Shown here one piece after another: positions 8,641 through 18,402 of a stretch of 64,000 bases of DNA. Position 1 is the first letter of the stretch. Each line of letters opens with the position of its first letter. The DNA is from Burkholderiales bacterium. Its GTDB lineage: Bacteria; Pseudomonadota; Gammaproteobacteria; Burkholderiales; Casimicrobiaceae. Below the pieces are notes generated by a model. It searched no databases. It was not told where the DNA came from and saw nothing but the letters and a program-made list of their open reading frames with translations. Location: NCBI GenBank assembly GCA_016790165.1, contig JAEUPL010000032.1, forward strand, positions 1 through 64,000, given 5' to 3'. The position numbers and the translations under genes were made by a program.

Positions 8641-9037
8641 GGGTATGGACGGACCGGATCGGCCTCAACGGCGCTCACTCTGAGCGAAGCCCTTGATTTT
8701 ATTGGCGAGCGGCACCGCGTTCTCCCGCGCACCCGACGCACGACCGCTGTGGTGTTCGGCCATCGGCGGTTTAACAGCTTTATTCAATTTCGACGCGCTA
8801 TCGACAACAGGCAGGCGCTTTCACGATCCAGATTGGCAAAGTCGACTTTGAAGAAAAAGGCTGCGAAATGACCGCGCAGCCGCCGCTACATCGAAAAAGC
8901 CAATCGAACGCAATGCGTGCTGCGACAATCGTGGGAAGGCAACGCGTTGGTCGACAGTCCTCCGCCGCCAGACGCTGCGCCGGGGGCGCGACCGCGATGC
9001 CCGCACCAGTGGCAATCCACACCCACAAAGGCACTGC
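8641..9037. other. 397-bp intergenic region without a recognisable gene
   Basis: This gap separates the divergent hslU and isochorismatase-like genes, so it should hold both promoters. No hslV-like frame, tRNA, hairpin with T-tract or known riboswitch was found. A stretch near 8773-8863 shows a faint likeness to the dispersed 123-bp element (AACAGCTTT start, GTCGAC inside, GAAAAAGGCTG end), but it is about 91 bp long and too degraded to call. Confidence 0.6.
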
Positions 9038-9592
9038 ATGGCAACCCCGCGACCTGGCAACCAAACTGTCCTGATGATCGTCGACGTGCAGGTGGGCGTG
9101 ATGCGGCAGTGCCAAAACGCAGCGCAGACGGTTGCCCATGTCGCACACACGGTGGAGCGCGCCCGCGCGGCGCGGGTGCCCCTGATTTGGGTTCAGCATC
9201 AGAACAACGAGCTGCCGCGCGACAGCGACGCCTGGCAATGGGTGCCGGAGCTGCTGCCCGAGGCGGGCGAAGCGCGCGTCTACAAACAGTTCAACTCAGC
9301 GTTCGAGCAGACCGGCGTTGACGATCTGCTCGCGCGGCTGGGCGCCACGCACATCGTGCTCGCGGGGGCGCAGAGCAATTGGTGCATCCGTGCTACGGCC
9401 TACGGCGCACTGGAGCGTGGTTACGACCTCACGCTCGTCGGCGATGCGCACACCACCTCCGATCTTGATCCTGGCGACGGCACGGTGATTGACGCTCGCA
9501 CGATCGTGCGCGATCTGAACGTGACGATGAAGTGGCTGGAATATCCGGGCCGCCGCAATCGGGTGGCAGCGGCAGACGAGGTGGCGTTCTGA
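9038..9592 (+). CDS. Isochorismatase-family cysteine hydrolase
   Basis: A 184-residue protein with the family's catalytic triad in place: D16 in LMIVDVQ, K83 in RVYKQFNSAF and C116 in AQSNWCIRATA. The conserved cis-peptide region precedes C116. Such enzymes hydrolyse C-N bonds of small amides (nicotinamide, ureido or carbamoyl compounds); the specific substrate is not evident. AAAGG precedes the ATG by seven bases. It converges on the nitroreductase gene. Confidence 0.85.
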   Translation: MATPRPGNQTVLMIVDVQVGVMRQCQNAAQTVAHVAHTVERARAARVPLIWVQHQNNELPRDSDAWQWVPELLPEAGEARVYKQFNSAFEQTGVDDLLARLGATHIVLAGAQSNWCIRATAYGALERGYDLTLVGDAHTTSDLDPGDGTVIDARTIVRDLNVTMKWLEYPGRRNRVAAADEVAF

Positions 9593-9606
9593 CGACACGC
9601 GCGCGT

Positions 9607-10332
9607 TCACCCCACCCAGCGCGTAAATTCCTCCACCGCCACGCGCGGCGTGTGAAAGGTGTTCACGGTCGCTGACTCATCGGCGTAGCCGAGCGACATG
9701 CCGCACACCATCAGCTCGCCGTCATCCATGCCGATGATCGGCGCGATGATCCTGGCGAATCCATTCCACGCGGCTTGCGGGCAGGTGTGAAGGCCTCGGG
9801 CACGGGCGGCGATCATCACGTTCTGGATAAACATGCCGCAATCAACCAGGCTGCCGCGCCCCATCACGCGGTCGATGGTGAAGAAGAGGCCCACCGGCGC
9901 ATCAAAGAATCTGAAATTGCGCTGGTGCTGGGCGTGCATCGCATCCTTGTCGCCCTTCGTGATACCCAGCAGCCCGTAGAGTCCCCAGCCATTCTCACGG
10001 CGACGGTCGATATAGGGCGACACCCATTGCTCGGGGTAGTAGTCGTAGCTCTCGCGGTACTCGCCAGCGAGCGCCGGATTGGCGCGGATCGCGTCATGCG
10101 CTGCGCAGACTTCGCGCTCGATGCGATGACGCGGTTCGCCCCCGACCACGTAAACATGCCACGGCTGCGTGTTGGTGCCGCTCGGCGCGCGGGCGGCGAC
10201 GCGCAGAAGGTCAGCGATAGTCTCGCGCGGCACCGGGGTGGGCAGGAAAGCGCGCGCGGAGAAGCGGCTTTCAATGGCCGCATCGACGCTGGCAGGGTCT
10301 GCGATGCGGGTGGAGACTTGCTGTTGAAGCAT
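9607..10332 (-). CDS. Nitroreductase-family flavoprotein
   Basis: A 241-residue FMN-dependent oxidoreductase. The N-terminal signature SRFSARAFLPTPVPRETI, the flavin-binding APSGTNTQPWHVYVV and the C-terminal MVCGMSLGYAD are typical. Members reduce nitroaromatics, quinones or related electron acceptors with NAD(P)H. Length is normal. It is monocistronic, convergent with the hydrolase gene and divergent from hsdM. Substrate unknown. Confidence 0.87.
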   Translation of the reverse strand: MLQQQVSTRIADPASVDAAIESRFSARAFLPTPVPRETIADLLRVAARAPSGTNTQPWHVYVVGGEPRHRIEREVCAAHDAIRANPALAGEYRESYDYYPEQWVSPYIDRRRENGWGLYGLLGITKGDKDAMHAQHQRNFRFFDAPVGLFFTIDRVMGRGSLVDCGMFIQNVMIAARARGLHTCPQAAWNGFARIIAPIIGMDDGELMVCGMSLGYADESATVNTFHTPRVAVEEFTRWVG

Positions 10333-10516
10333 GCGTTGCGAACCTGGATCGTTGGTGTTGGCGGGATTGACCGCATTGTTGCAATCGTAACGAGAATGCC
10401 GAACGCGTCCCCAAGCGGGTTCAAAACCAGTTAAAACTTCACCTCACTTCGACCCTACCCGCTGGCGAGCACGCCTGCCACTCGCCGCCCGTAGTCGACT
10501 CAAAGTATCTGGACAA

Positions 10517-12811
10517 ATGAACAACACTGACGCCTTCAAACATCACGGCGATGTCATCTGGAACATCGCCAACTTGTTGCGCGGCCCTTACCGCCCGCCG
10601 CAGTACCGTCGCGTCATGATCCCGCTTACCGTATTGCGCCGGCTCGATTGCGTGCTGGAGGGCACCAAGGATCAGGTCATTGCCTTGCACAAAAAGCTCA
10701 AGGCAGAGGGCAAGTACGACGCCGAGACGATTGAGAAAATGATCAATCGCAGGTTTGACCTGACCTTTCACAACATCAGCGAATTCACGTTCGCAAAACT
10801 GCTCGGCGACCCGGACAAACTCGCGACCAACCTCAGAAATTACATCGGCGGTTTTTCCTCACGCGCGCGCAAGATCATCGAGAAATTCAAGTTCGAAGAA
10901 GAAATCGACAAGCTTGAAGAGGCCAATCGCCTTTTCGAGGTCGTACAGCAAGTCGCCGCCGTCGACCTGCACCCGGACACCATCCCCAACATCGCGATGG
11001 GCTATGTGTTTGAAGACCTCGTCCGCCGTTTCAACGAGCAGGCGAACGAAGAGGCGGGCGACCATTTCACGCCGCGCGAAGTGATCAAACTCATGGTCAC
11101 ACTGCTCTTTACTTATGACGATCTGGTCTACAAAGAAGGCAAGGTCATCAAGATCTACGACCCGACGGCGGGCACCGGCGGCATGCTGTCCGAGGCTGAA
11201 AAGCTCATCGTTGACCCAGACGCGGGCCTCAACCCGAGCGCCAACCTTGAGTTATTCGGGCAGGAGTACAACCCCGAGTCGTACGCGATTTGCGGCTCGG
11301 ACCTGATGATCAAGGGTGAAGACGTCAAGAACATCATCTTTGGCGACACCCTTGGCACGGGCAAAAGCAAAGAAGGTTTCGTCGACGGCGACGGCCACCC
11401 GGACGAAAAATTTCACTACATGCTAGCGAATCCGCCGTTTGGAGTGGAGTGGAAGCCCGAGAAGGATCACGTCACGCGCGAGCACAATGAATTTGGCTTC
11501 AACGGGCGCTTCGGTCCTGGTCTTCCGCGCATCAACGACGGCGCGCTTCTGTTCCTGCTGCACATGATTTCCAAGATGGAACCTGCACCAACGCCAGGTA
11601 ACAAAAGCGCAAAGGGCGAAAACGCAGGCGAGGGCTCCCGCATCGGCGTCGTGTTCAACGGTTCGCCGCTCTTCACGGGCGACGCGGGCAGCGGCGAGAG
11701 CAACATCCGCCGCTGGATCATCGAAAACGACATGCTTGAGGCGGTGATCGGCCTGCCCGATCAGCTCTTCTACAACACCGGCATTTCCACTTACGTCTGG
11801 ATCGTCACCAACCGCAAGCCCGCCAAACGCGCAGGCAAAGTGCAGCTCATCAACGGCACCGACTTCGCGTGGAAGATGAAAAAGAGCCTGGGCAACAAGC
11901 GCAAATACATTGGCGACGGTACTGAGGGCGCGCCGAACCATATTGAAGTGCTGGCGAAGCTCTACGGTGATTTTCAGCACGACGTGCGCATGACCGTCGG
12001 CGACATTCAGACCAACGTAGACGCAAAGCGCGATCAGACCAAAAGCCTGTTCGTGAGCAAAATTTTCGACAATCAGGATTTCGGCTATCTCAAGATCACC
12101 GTCGAGCGCCCGCTGCGGCTCAACTTCGCGGTAAACGACGAACGCATCGAACGGTTCAAGAAGTCCTCCACGTTCATCGACCTCGCCATTTCGCGCAAAC
12201 GCAAAGACAAAGCAAAAATCATTCAGGAAACGCTCGAAGGCAAAGCCGCGCAGGCCGCCATCCTCGATGTGCTCGATGGCATGAAGCCCGCATTTGTTGA
12301 CGGGCAACTGATCAAAGACCGCGCAGCATTCGAGAAGAAACTCACAGACGCATTCAAGGCGGCGGGCATCGACCTCGAAGGTGCGCTCAAAAGCGCGCTG
12401 CTAGCACCCGGCGGCCTTGCCGACCGCGATCCAAGCGCGGAAATATGTCGTGACAAGAAAGGCAACGCGGAGCCCGATGCGGACCTGCGCGACACGGAGA
12501 ACGTGCCGTTCCCGCCGGGCACCGAGTTACCGTTGCCCCTTGACTACGAGGGGAAGAAAAACAAAGGCAAGGTCGACGTCACAGCACTTCTCATGCTCGT
12601 AAAGGAACACTGCGAGGACTACCTGAAAGCCGAAGTGCTGCCGTATCGCCCCGACGCATGGATCGACCACAGCAAAATCAAAGTGGGCTACGAAATTCCG
12701 TTCAATCGGCATTTCTACGAGTACGAACCGCCGCGTGCGCTAGAGGAAATTGAGCGAGACATCGCCGCCTTGGAGACAGAAATCGTGGCCATGCTACGGG
12801 AGGTCGCTTGA
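10517..12811 (+). CDS. hsdM: Type I restriction-modification methyltransferase subunit HsdM
   Basis: The adenine-N6 methyltransferase subunit, 764 residues. Residues 5-130 match the HsdM N-terminal helical domain. The SAM motif I DPTAGTGGM starts at D215 and the catalytic motif NPPF starts at N305. The C-terminal region after about residue 480 is longer than in classic type IA enzymes, which are about 520 residues, and carries a helix-rich extension. A 184-bp gap separates it from the divergent nitroreductase gene and should hold the promoter. Its TGA overlaps the hsdS start. Confidence 0.93.
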   Translation: MNNTDAFKHHGDVIWNIANLLRGPYRPPQYRRVMIPLTVLRRLDCVLEGTKDQVIALHKKLKAEGKYDAETIEKMINRRFDLTFHNISEFTFAKLLGDPDKLATNLRNYIGGFSSRARKIIEKFKFEEEIDKLEEANRLFEVVQQVAAVDLHPDTIPNIAMGYVFEDLVRRFNEQANEEAGDHFTPREVIKLMVTLLFTYDDLVYKEGKVIKIYDPTAGTGGMLSEAEKLIVDPDAGLNPSANLELFGQEYNPESYAICGSDLMIKGEDVKNIIFGDTLGTGKSKEGFVDGDGHPDEKFHYMLANPPFGVEWKPEKDHVTREHNEFGFNGRFGPGLPRINDGALLFLLHMISKMEPAPTPGNKSAKGENAGEGSRIGVVFNGSPLFTGDAGSGESNIRRWIIENDMLEAVIGLPDQLFYNTGISTYVWIVTNRKPAKRAGKVQLINGTDFAWKMKKSLGNKRKYIGDGTEGAPNHIEVLAKLYGDFQHDVRMTVGDIQTNVDAKRDQTKSLFVSKIFDNQDFGYLKITVERPLRLNFAVNDERIERFKKSSTFIDLAISRKRKDKAKIIQETLEGKAAQAAILDVLDGMKPAFVDGQLIKDRAAFEKKLTDAFKAAGIDLEGALKSALLAPGGLADRDPSAEICRDKKGNAEPDADLRDTENVPFPPGTELPLPLDYEGKKNKGKVDVTALLMLVKEHCEDYLKAEVLPYRPDAWIDHSKIKVGYEIPFNRHFYEYEPPRALEEIERDIAALETEIVAMLREVA

Positions 12812-14142
12812 CCAGATTTGCCACGTATCCGGAGCTCTACACCGCGAGACACGCGTGGCTCGGTGAAATCCCGTCAACTTGGTGCAGCGTCAACATTCGC
12901 TTGATTGCGAAACGATATTCCGGCGGAACGCCGGACAAGTCAAATAGTCTTTACTGGACTGACGGGACAATTCCTTGGCTCAACTCGGGAGAGGTTAATC
13001 AGGGCACCATAAGAGTGCCTACAACTTTCATCACTGAGGAGGCGCTTTCAGAAAGCAGTGCGAGATGGGTTCCTGCTAACGCCATCATTATCGCGCTTGC
13101 TGGCCAGGGAAAAACGAAAGGCATGGCTGCTATCACGGCGTTCAAGACGACATGCAACCAATCGATGGCAGCCGTTGTTTTTGAGATTGACCATCCGAAG
13201 TTCATGTATTGGTGGCTTGTATCGCAGTACCGGAACATACGTGGCCTAGCGAGTGACGATGCCCGGGACGGGCTAAACCTCGAAATGATTGCAACGATTC
13301 CCTGCCCACGCCCCTCAGCACCTGAGCAAGAAAAAATCGCCGCGTTTCTGGACTGGAAGACGGGGCAGATTGACGCGCTGATTGCGCGAAAGAAGGAGTT
13401 ACTGGAAAGGCTCAGGGAAAAGCGCCTCGCGGTCATCACCCAGGCCGTGACGCAAGGGCTCAACCCCGCCGCCGCCATGCGCGACTCCGGCATCCCGTGG
13501 CTCGGTCAAGTGCCGCAGCACTGGGAAGTGAAAAAAATAAGCTACTTTGCGCGTGTTGTCCGGGGCGCGTCACCTCGTCCGGCGGGTGACCCTACCTACT
13601 TTCACGGCGAATATATGCCTTGGATTACTGTTGGTGAGATCACGAAGGACGAACAAATTTATCTTCAGTCCACTGAGTCCATGTTGACAGAGGAAGGCGC
13701 GTCTAACAGCCGGGTGATGACCTCGGGCTCATTGGTCGTCACCAACAGTGGTGCGACGTTAGGCGTCCCCAAGATTCTTGCCCTCACGGGATGCGCAAAT
13801 GACGGAGTCGTTGCCTTCGAGGATCTCGCCGACAACGTCGAGAAGATATTTGTGTACTACTTTCTTGAGTCGCAGACTGAAAATCTACGGGAAAGAATGA
13901 AGCAAGGTGGCGGGCAGCCGAATCTCAACACCGACATAATCAAAGCGCTATCAGTCCCGTTTCCACCTATGGACGAGCAGACGCAGATTGCACAGCACTT
14001 GCAAAGCGCAACAGCCAAGTTGGCCAGCATGACGGCAAAAGTAGTTGAAGTCTTAGAGCGCCTATCCGAATACCGCGCCGCTTTGATCGCTGCCGCGACG
14101 ACCGGCAAGATAGACGTCCGCAACGTCAACATTCCCGCGTAA
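12808..14142 (+). CDS. hsdS: Type I restriction-modification specificity subunit HsdS
   Basis: A 444-residue DNA-recognition subunit with two target-recognition domains (about 15-180 and 225-400). Each follows a repeated entry motif, AWLGEIPSTW and IPWLGQVPQHWE. The central spacer helix FLDWKTGQIDALIARKKEL and the C-terminal helix LIAAATTGKIDV are the conserved regions that bind HsdM. The start is TTG 12808, overlapping the hsdM stop as TTGA, with GGGAGG four bases upstream. AT content is visibly higher than in neighbours, common for this fast-evolving subunit. The target sequence cannot be read. Confidence 0.92.
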   Translation: MTRFATYPELYTARHAWLGEIPSTWCSVNIRLIAKRYSGGTPDKSNSLYWTDGTIPWLNSGEVNQGTIRVPTTFITEEALSESSARWVPANAIIIALAGQGKTKGMAAITAFKTTCNQSMAAVVFEIDHPKFMYWWLVSQYRNIRGLASDDARDGLNLEMIATIPCPRPSAPEQEKIAAFLDWKTGQIDALIARKKELLERLREKRLAVITQAVTQGLNPAAAMRDSGIPWLGQVPQHWEVKKISYFARVVRGASPRPAGDPTYFHGEYMPWITVGEITKDEQIYLQSTESMLTEEGASNSRVMTSGSLVVTNSGATLGVPKILALTGCANDGVVAFEDLADNVEKIFVYYFLESQTENLRERMKQGGGQPNLNTDIIKALSVPFPPMDEQTQIAQHLQSATAKLASMTAKVVEVLERLSEYRAALIAAATTGKIDVRNVNIPA

Positions 14143-14151
14143 GCGCATGCC

Positions 14152-17100
14152 ATGAAAAAGCACACCGAAGCACGCCTCGAAGACGCGATCATTGACCACC
14201 TGACAACAGACGGTGGCTATGCGTTCGTCGACTACCGCAACGGCGTTGCCAAGGATCGCTACGACAAGGCGCACGCGCTTGATCCAGCGCTTGTGTTGGG
14301 TTTCATCGAGACCACACAGGAGAAAACGTGGAAAAGCCTTGCGGCGATTCACGGCGCGGATACGGGCAAGGTGGTGCTCGATCACCTGGTGAAAGAGCTG
14401 AACACCAAGGGCATGTTGAAAGTGCTGCGGCAGGGCTTCAAGTGCTATGGCAAAAAGCTGCGAGTGGCCGTATTCGCACCCAACAACCAGATGAACCCGG
14501 ACACGTTGGCGCTCTACGGCAAGAACGTGCTCTCGGTCACGCGGCAGCTTTATTACGGGGCAGAGCATTCAAAGTCACTCGATCTGGTTTTGTTCCTCAA
14601 TGGGCTACCCATCGTCACGGCCGAGCTGAAAAATCCACTGTCGGGGCAAACCGTTGAGGACGCCAAGCGCCAGTACAAGAAGGATCGCGACCATCGCGAG
14701 CTGCTGTTCGAGTTCACCAAGCGGGCGCTGGTGCACTTCGCGGTAGATCAAGATCAGGTGCAGATGACCACGCGGTTGAGCGGGGACAAAACGCATTTCC
14801 TGCCATTCAACCTGGGCAACGACGGCCATGCAGGCAACCCACCCGCGGCCGACGGCGGGTATCGCACGGCGTATCTGTGGCGCGAGGTGTGGCAGCGCGA
14901 TAGCCTGCTCGATATTCTCGGGCGCTTCATGCACTTGCAGGTTGAAGAAAAGCGCATCCTGACGGATGAGGGCATTCGCAAGATCACCAAAGAAACGATG
15001 ATCTTTCCGCGCTACCACCAGCTTGATTGCGTACGTGGGTTGATCGACCACGCGAAGGCGAATGGGCCGGGACGGAATTACCTCATTCAGCATTCGGCGG
15101 GCTCGGGAAAATCAAACTCCATCGCGTGGCTGGCGCATCATCTTTCGAGTCTGCATGACGCGGCGGACAAAAAGGTGTTTGACTCGGTGATTGTGGTGAC
15201 GGATCGGCGCATTCTCGATCAGCAACTGCAAAACACGATTTATCAGTTCGACCACAAACAAGGCGTGGTGCAGAAGATCGACGAGGACACGCGGCAACTG
15301 GTGCAGGCGCTGGCGACGGGTACGCCGATCATCATCACGACGCTGCAAAAGTTTCCGTTCATCGCCGAGACGCTGGACAAGCTGCGCGAGGAAACGCAGT
15401 GGGGCGTCACGATCTCAACGAAGGGCAAGCGGTTCGCCGTGATCGTGGACGAGGCGCACAGCTCGCAATCGGGCGAAAGTGCGATGGAGCTTAAAGGCGT
15501 ATTGAGCGCGGACCGAATTCAAGAAGAGGCCGCCGCGTACGCAGCGGAGCACAGCGAGGGCGACGACAACGCCGACCGACTCGAAGGCGTGGTGCGCGAG
15601 ATGATGCGGCGTGGCAAGCAGCCCAATCTGAGTTTCTTCGCGTTTACCGCAACGCCGAAATTCAAAACCAAGAAGGTGTTTGACGAGCCGGGGGCCAACG
15701 GCGAATCGCCATTTCATCTGTACACGATGCGTCAGGCCATCGAGGAGCGCTTTATCCTTGACGTGCTGCGGAACTACATCACTTATGAAGCGTACTTCCG
15801 CATCGTTCAGGCCACGAATGATGACGTTCACGTTGAGCGCAAGAAGGCGGCGCGCGCGCTCGCACGCATGCTAACGCTGCATCCGCACAATCTGGCCGCC
15901 AAGACGGAAGTGATGGTGGAGCACTTTCGGGCGCACGTGAAGCACAAGATTGGCGGGCGCGCGAAAGCGATGGTAGTGACGGATTCGCGTTTGCACGCGG
16001 TGCGCTACAAGCTCGCGTTTGATAAGTACATCGCGGACCAGGGGTACACCGATGTGCGCACGCTGGTGGCGTTCTCAGGCATCGTGGAAGACCCGGATGC
16101 GCCGGGAAAGAACTGGACCGAAGTGGCGATGAACGGCGGCATCAAAGAAAGCGAGCTGCCGGAAAAATTCGACAGCCCGGAATATCAAGTGCTGCTGGTG
16201 GCGGAGAAGTATCAAACCGGGTTTGACCAACCGCTGCTGCATACGATGTATGTGGATAAAAAACTCACGGGCTTGCACGCGGTGCAAACGCTGTCGCGCC
16301 TGAATCGCACCTGCGCGGGCAAGGAAGACACGTTCATTCTGGATTTCCGCAACAAGCCGGAAGAAATTTTTAAGGCGTTCAAGCCGTATTACGAAGACAC
16401 GCCCGCAGAGCCGTTGACGGACGCGCAACACCTCTATCGCCTGCACCATCAGATTGAGGAAACAGGTTTGATCTTTGAGGAAGAGGTCAAGGCGTTTTGC
16501 GCCGTGTACTTCAAGCCGCGCCGCAAAGAAACCGTGCACGACCACGCGCAGATGAACGGGATACTGGATCAGGCGGTGGAGCGCTTCAAGGAACGCGACG
16601 AAGCGGATCGCGAAGAGAACAAGGCGTTGTTCGTCAATTTCCGCAGCATGTACGGGTTCTTGTCGCAGGTGATTCCGTATCAGGACTCAGACCTTGAGCA
16701 GCTCTACACCTACCTGCGCTTTTTGCTCACAAAGCTTCCGAGACGGGAGAGTGGACCAAACCCGCATCTCGAAGACGAAATTGAACTTCAATACTACCGG
16801 CTGCAAAAGATCAGCGAAGGACAGATTGATCTATCGCAGGGCTCGTCGCAGCCGCTGAAAGGCCCGTCTGACGTCGGCACGGGACAAGAGGATCAAGACA
16901 TTCGACTGTCGGAATTGATCGATATTCTCAACGAACGCTTCGGGACTAATTTCACGCAAGCCGACCAGCTGTTCTTCGATCAAATTCAGGAAGAAGCCGA
17001 GGAAAGCGAGACTTTGCAGAAGGCGGCGGCGACGAACTCAAAAGACGATTTCCGCTACGTTTTCGAGAAGGCGTTCGAGGGGCTCGTCATTGATCGGATG

Positions 17101-17223
17101 GAGGGCAACGAAGAGATTTTTGGCAAACTCATGGCGGATGGTGAGTTCCGAAAACTTGCGGTGGAACATTTGCTGCATAAGGTCTATGCATCGTTGAAGC
17201 AAGCACCGCGCAATCAACAGTAG
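14152..17223 (+). CDS. hsdR: Type I restriction endonuclease subunit HsdR
   Basis: The 1023-residue motor and nuclease subunit. The N-terminal PDDEXK nuclease shows TAELKNP with E158 and K160. The SF2 translocase follows: Walker A SAGSGKS near 315-321, DEAH at 433-436, FTATPK, and motif VI TLSRLNRTC. The helical C-terminal domain completes a normal-length protein, with no frameshift. Nine bases separate it from hsdS. With hsdM and hsdS it forms a complete, presumably active restriction system. Confidence 0.94.
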   Translation: MKKHTEARLEDAIIDHLTTDGGYAFVDYRNGVAKDRYDKAHALDPALVLGFIETTQEKTWKSLAAIHGADTGKVVLDHLVKELNTKGMLKVLRQGFKCYGKKLRVAVFAPNNQMNPDTLALYGKNVLSVTRQLYYGAEHSKSLDLVLFLNGLPIVTAELKNPLSGQTVEDAKRQYKKDRDHRELLFEFTKRALVHFAVDQDQVQMTTRLSGDKTHFLPFNLGNDGHAGNPPAADGGYRTAYLWREVWQRDSLLDILGRFMHLQVEEKRILTDEGIRKITKETMIFPRYHQLDCVRGLIDHAKANGPGRNYLIQHSAGSGKSNSIAWLAHHLSSLHDAADKKVFDSVIVVTDRRILDQQLQNTIYQFDHKQGVVQKIDEDTRQLVQALATGTPIIITTLQKFPFIAETLDKLREETQWGVTISTKGKRFAVIVDEAHSSQSGESAMELKGVLSADRIQEEAAAYAAEHSEGDDNADRLEGVVREMMRRGKQPNLSFFAFTATPKFKTKKVFDEPGANGESPFHLYTMRQAIEERFILDVLRNYITYEAYFRIVQATNDDVHVERKKAARALARMLTLHPHNLAAKTEVMVEHFRAHVKHKIGGRAKAMVVTDSRLHAVRYKLAFDKYIADQGYTDVRTLVAFSGIVEDPDAPGKNWTEVAMNGGIKESELPEKFDSPEYQVLLVAEKYQTGFDQPLLHTMYVDKKLTGLHAVQTLSRLNRTCAGKEDTFILDFRNKPEEIFKAFKPYYEDTPAEPLTDAQHLYRLHHQIEETGLIFEEEVKAFCAVYFKPRRKETVHDHAQMNGILDQAVERFKERDEADREENKALFVNFRSMYGFLSQVIPYQDSDLEQLYTYLRFLLTKLPRRESGPNPHLEDEIELQYYRLQKISEGQIDLSQGSSQPLKGPSDVGTGQEDQDIRLSELIDILNERFGTNFTQADQLFFDQIQEEAEESETLQKAAATNSKDDFRYVFEKAFEGLVIDRMEGNEEIFGKLMADGEFRKLAVEHLLHKVYASLKQAPRNQQ

Positions 17224-17234
17224 GAATCACAACG

Positions 17235-18326
17235 ATGGCGATTCAACATGCAATCTGGAAGGTCGGCGACATGCCTGCTCCGCTGGCAACAAGCCGCTTG
17301 GCGAGCGAGCAGATGCTCGAAGACATGATCGTGCGCGATCCGCGCATTTTGTCGAGCGAGTGGATGTTGATCGGGCGGCAGGAGCGCACTTCGTTCGGCG
17401 GCGTCATCGACTTATTGGCGCTGGCGCCGGATGGTTCGTTGGTGTTGATTGAGCTGAAGCGCGATAAGACGCCGAGAGAAATCGTCGCGCAGGCGCTGGA
17501 CTACGCGAGCTGGGTGGAGGGCTTGCAAGCGGTGCACATCGCGCAGATTTTTCAGCGCTTCGCCCCTGGCGCAAATTTGAATTTGGCGTTCAAGCAGAAA
17601 TTTGGTTTGGAGCTGGACGAAGAAACGCTGAATCTGTCGCATGAAATCGTGATTGTGGCGGCGGAGCTTGACGCCGTGACCGAGCGGATCATCAGGTATC
17701 TGAACGAGAAGGACATCGCGATCAACGCGGTGTTTTTTCAGGTGTTTCAAAACGGCGCGGACCAACTTTTGAGCCGCGCATGGATGATCGACCCCATCGA
17801 GACCCAGGGGAATGCGTCGGCGAGCCCCGCGCGTTCGGGCGAGACAGAGCCTTGGAACGGCGAGTTTTATGCGTCGTTCGGACCAGCCGAGCGTCGTTCG
17901 TGGGACGACGCGCGAAAGTTTGGCTACATCAGCGCTGGCGATGGAAGTTGGTATAGCCGAACGCTTGGCTTGTTAAACCCCGGCGATCGGGTGTGGGTGA
18001 AGATTCCGGGTACAGGCTATGTCGGCGTCGGGCGAGTATTGGAGCGGATGATGCCGGTGGCAGAGTTCATGCATGAAGCGCCGGAGGGCTTGCGGCCGGT
18101 TTTGCCAGAGCTAAAGCACGCCGGTCAATACTCGCCGAAGATGAACGATGAAGAGTTGAGCGAATACATCGTTCGCGTGCAGTGGCTTGATACCGTGGAC
18201 GAATCTAAGGCTGTAAACGAAGTCGGCCTGTTCGGGAATCAAAACACCGTTTGCCAGCCAACTGCGGCGAAGTGGCGGCACACCGTTGAACGGTTGAAAA
18301 CGTTTTTTCCCAAGTGGGATTCGTAG
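17235..18326 (+). CDS. NucS/DUF91-like PDDEXK nuclease with C-terminal PUA/EVE-like domain
   Basis: A 363-residue protein 11 bases after hsdR, probably in its operon. Residues about 22-110 form a PDDEXK nuclease like the NucS C-terminal domain: GGVIDLLAL with D59, then LIELKRDK with E73 and K75, then the alpha-helix REIVAQALDYASWV. Residues about 190-300 form a second domain, FGYISAGDGSWYSR and GDRVWVKIPGTGYVGVGRV, a pattern I associate with small beta-barrels of the PUA/EVE type that read modified bases; this second assignment is inference. It may restrict modified DNA alongside the type I system or act in mismatch-type repair. Not a standard Hsd subunit. Confidence 0.68.
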   Translation: MAIQHAIWKVGDMPAPLATSRLASEQMLEDMIVRDPRILSSEWMLIGRQERTSFGGVIDLLALAPDGSLVLIELKRDKTPREIVAQALDYASWVEGLQAVHIAQIFQRFAPGANLNLAFKQKFGLELDEETLNLSHEIVIVAAELDAVTERIIRYLNEKDIAINAVFFQVFQNGADQLLSRAWMIDPIETQGNASASPARSGETEPWNGEFYASFGPAERRSWDDARKFGYISAGDGSWYSRTLGLLNPGDRVWVKIPGTGYVGVGRVLERMMPVAEFMHEAPEGLRPVLPELKHAGQYSPKMNDEELSEYIVRVQWLDTVDESKAVNEVGLFGNQNTVCQPTAAKWRHTVERLKTFFPKWDS

Positions 18327-18364
18327 TAGGCGAATCTTCCGCAGTTATAGCTGGCGGATGTCGC

Positions 18365-18384
18365 GTATATACTCGCCGTATATC
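18365..18384. promoter_or_regulatory. Candidate VapBC operator
   Basis: GTATATAC, a perfect 8-bp palindrome at 18365-18372, is followed six bases later by the related CGTATATC. It lies 18 bases before the vapB start, between the nuclease gene and the toxin-antitoxin pair. VapBC complexes commonly bind such paired inverted sites for autorepression. The same AT-rich stretch may include the -10 element. Confidence 0.5.
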
Positions 18385-18402
18385 CTACCCAAGGAGCCCA
18401 CC

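Noticed and set aside
8773-8863. Possible fifth, degenerate copy of the 123-bp element
   Set aside because: Only AACAGCTTT, GTCGAC and GAAAAAGGCTG agree; the spacing is short and no hairpin arms are found.
7453-8871. Open frame of about 470 codons on the plus strand opposite hslU
   Set aside because: Antisense shadow of a conserved gene; the protein is arginine/histidine-rich without any motif.
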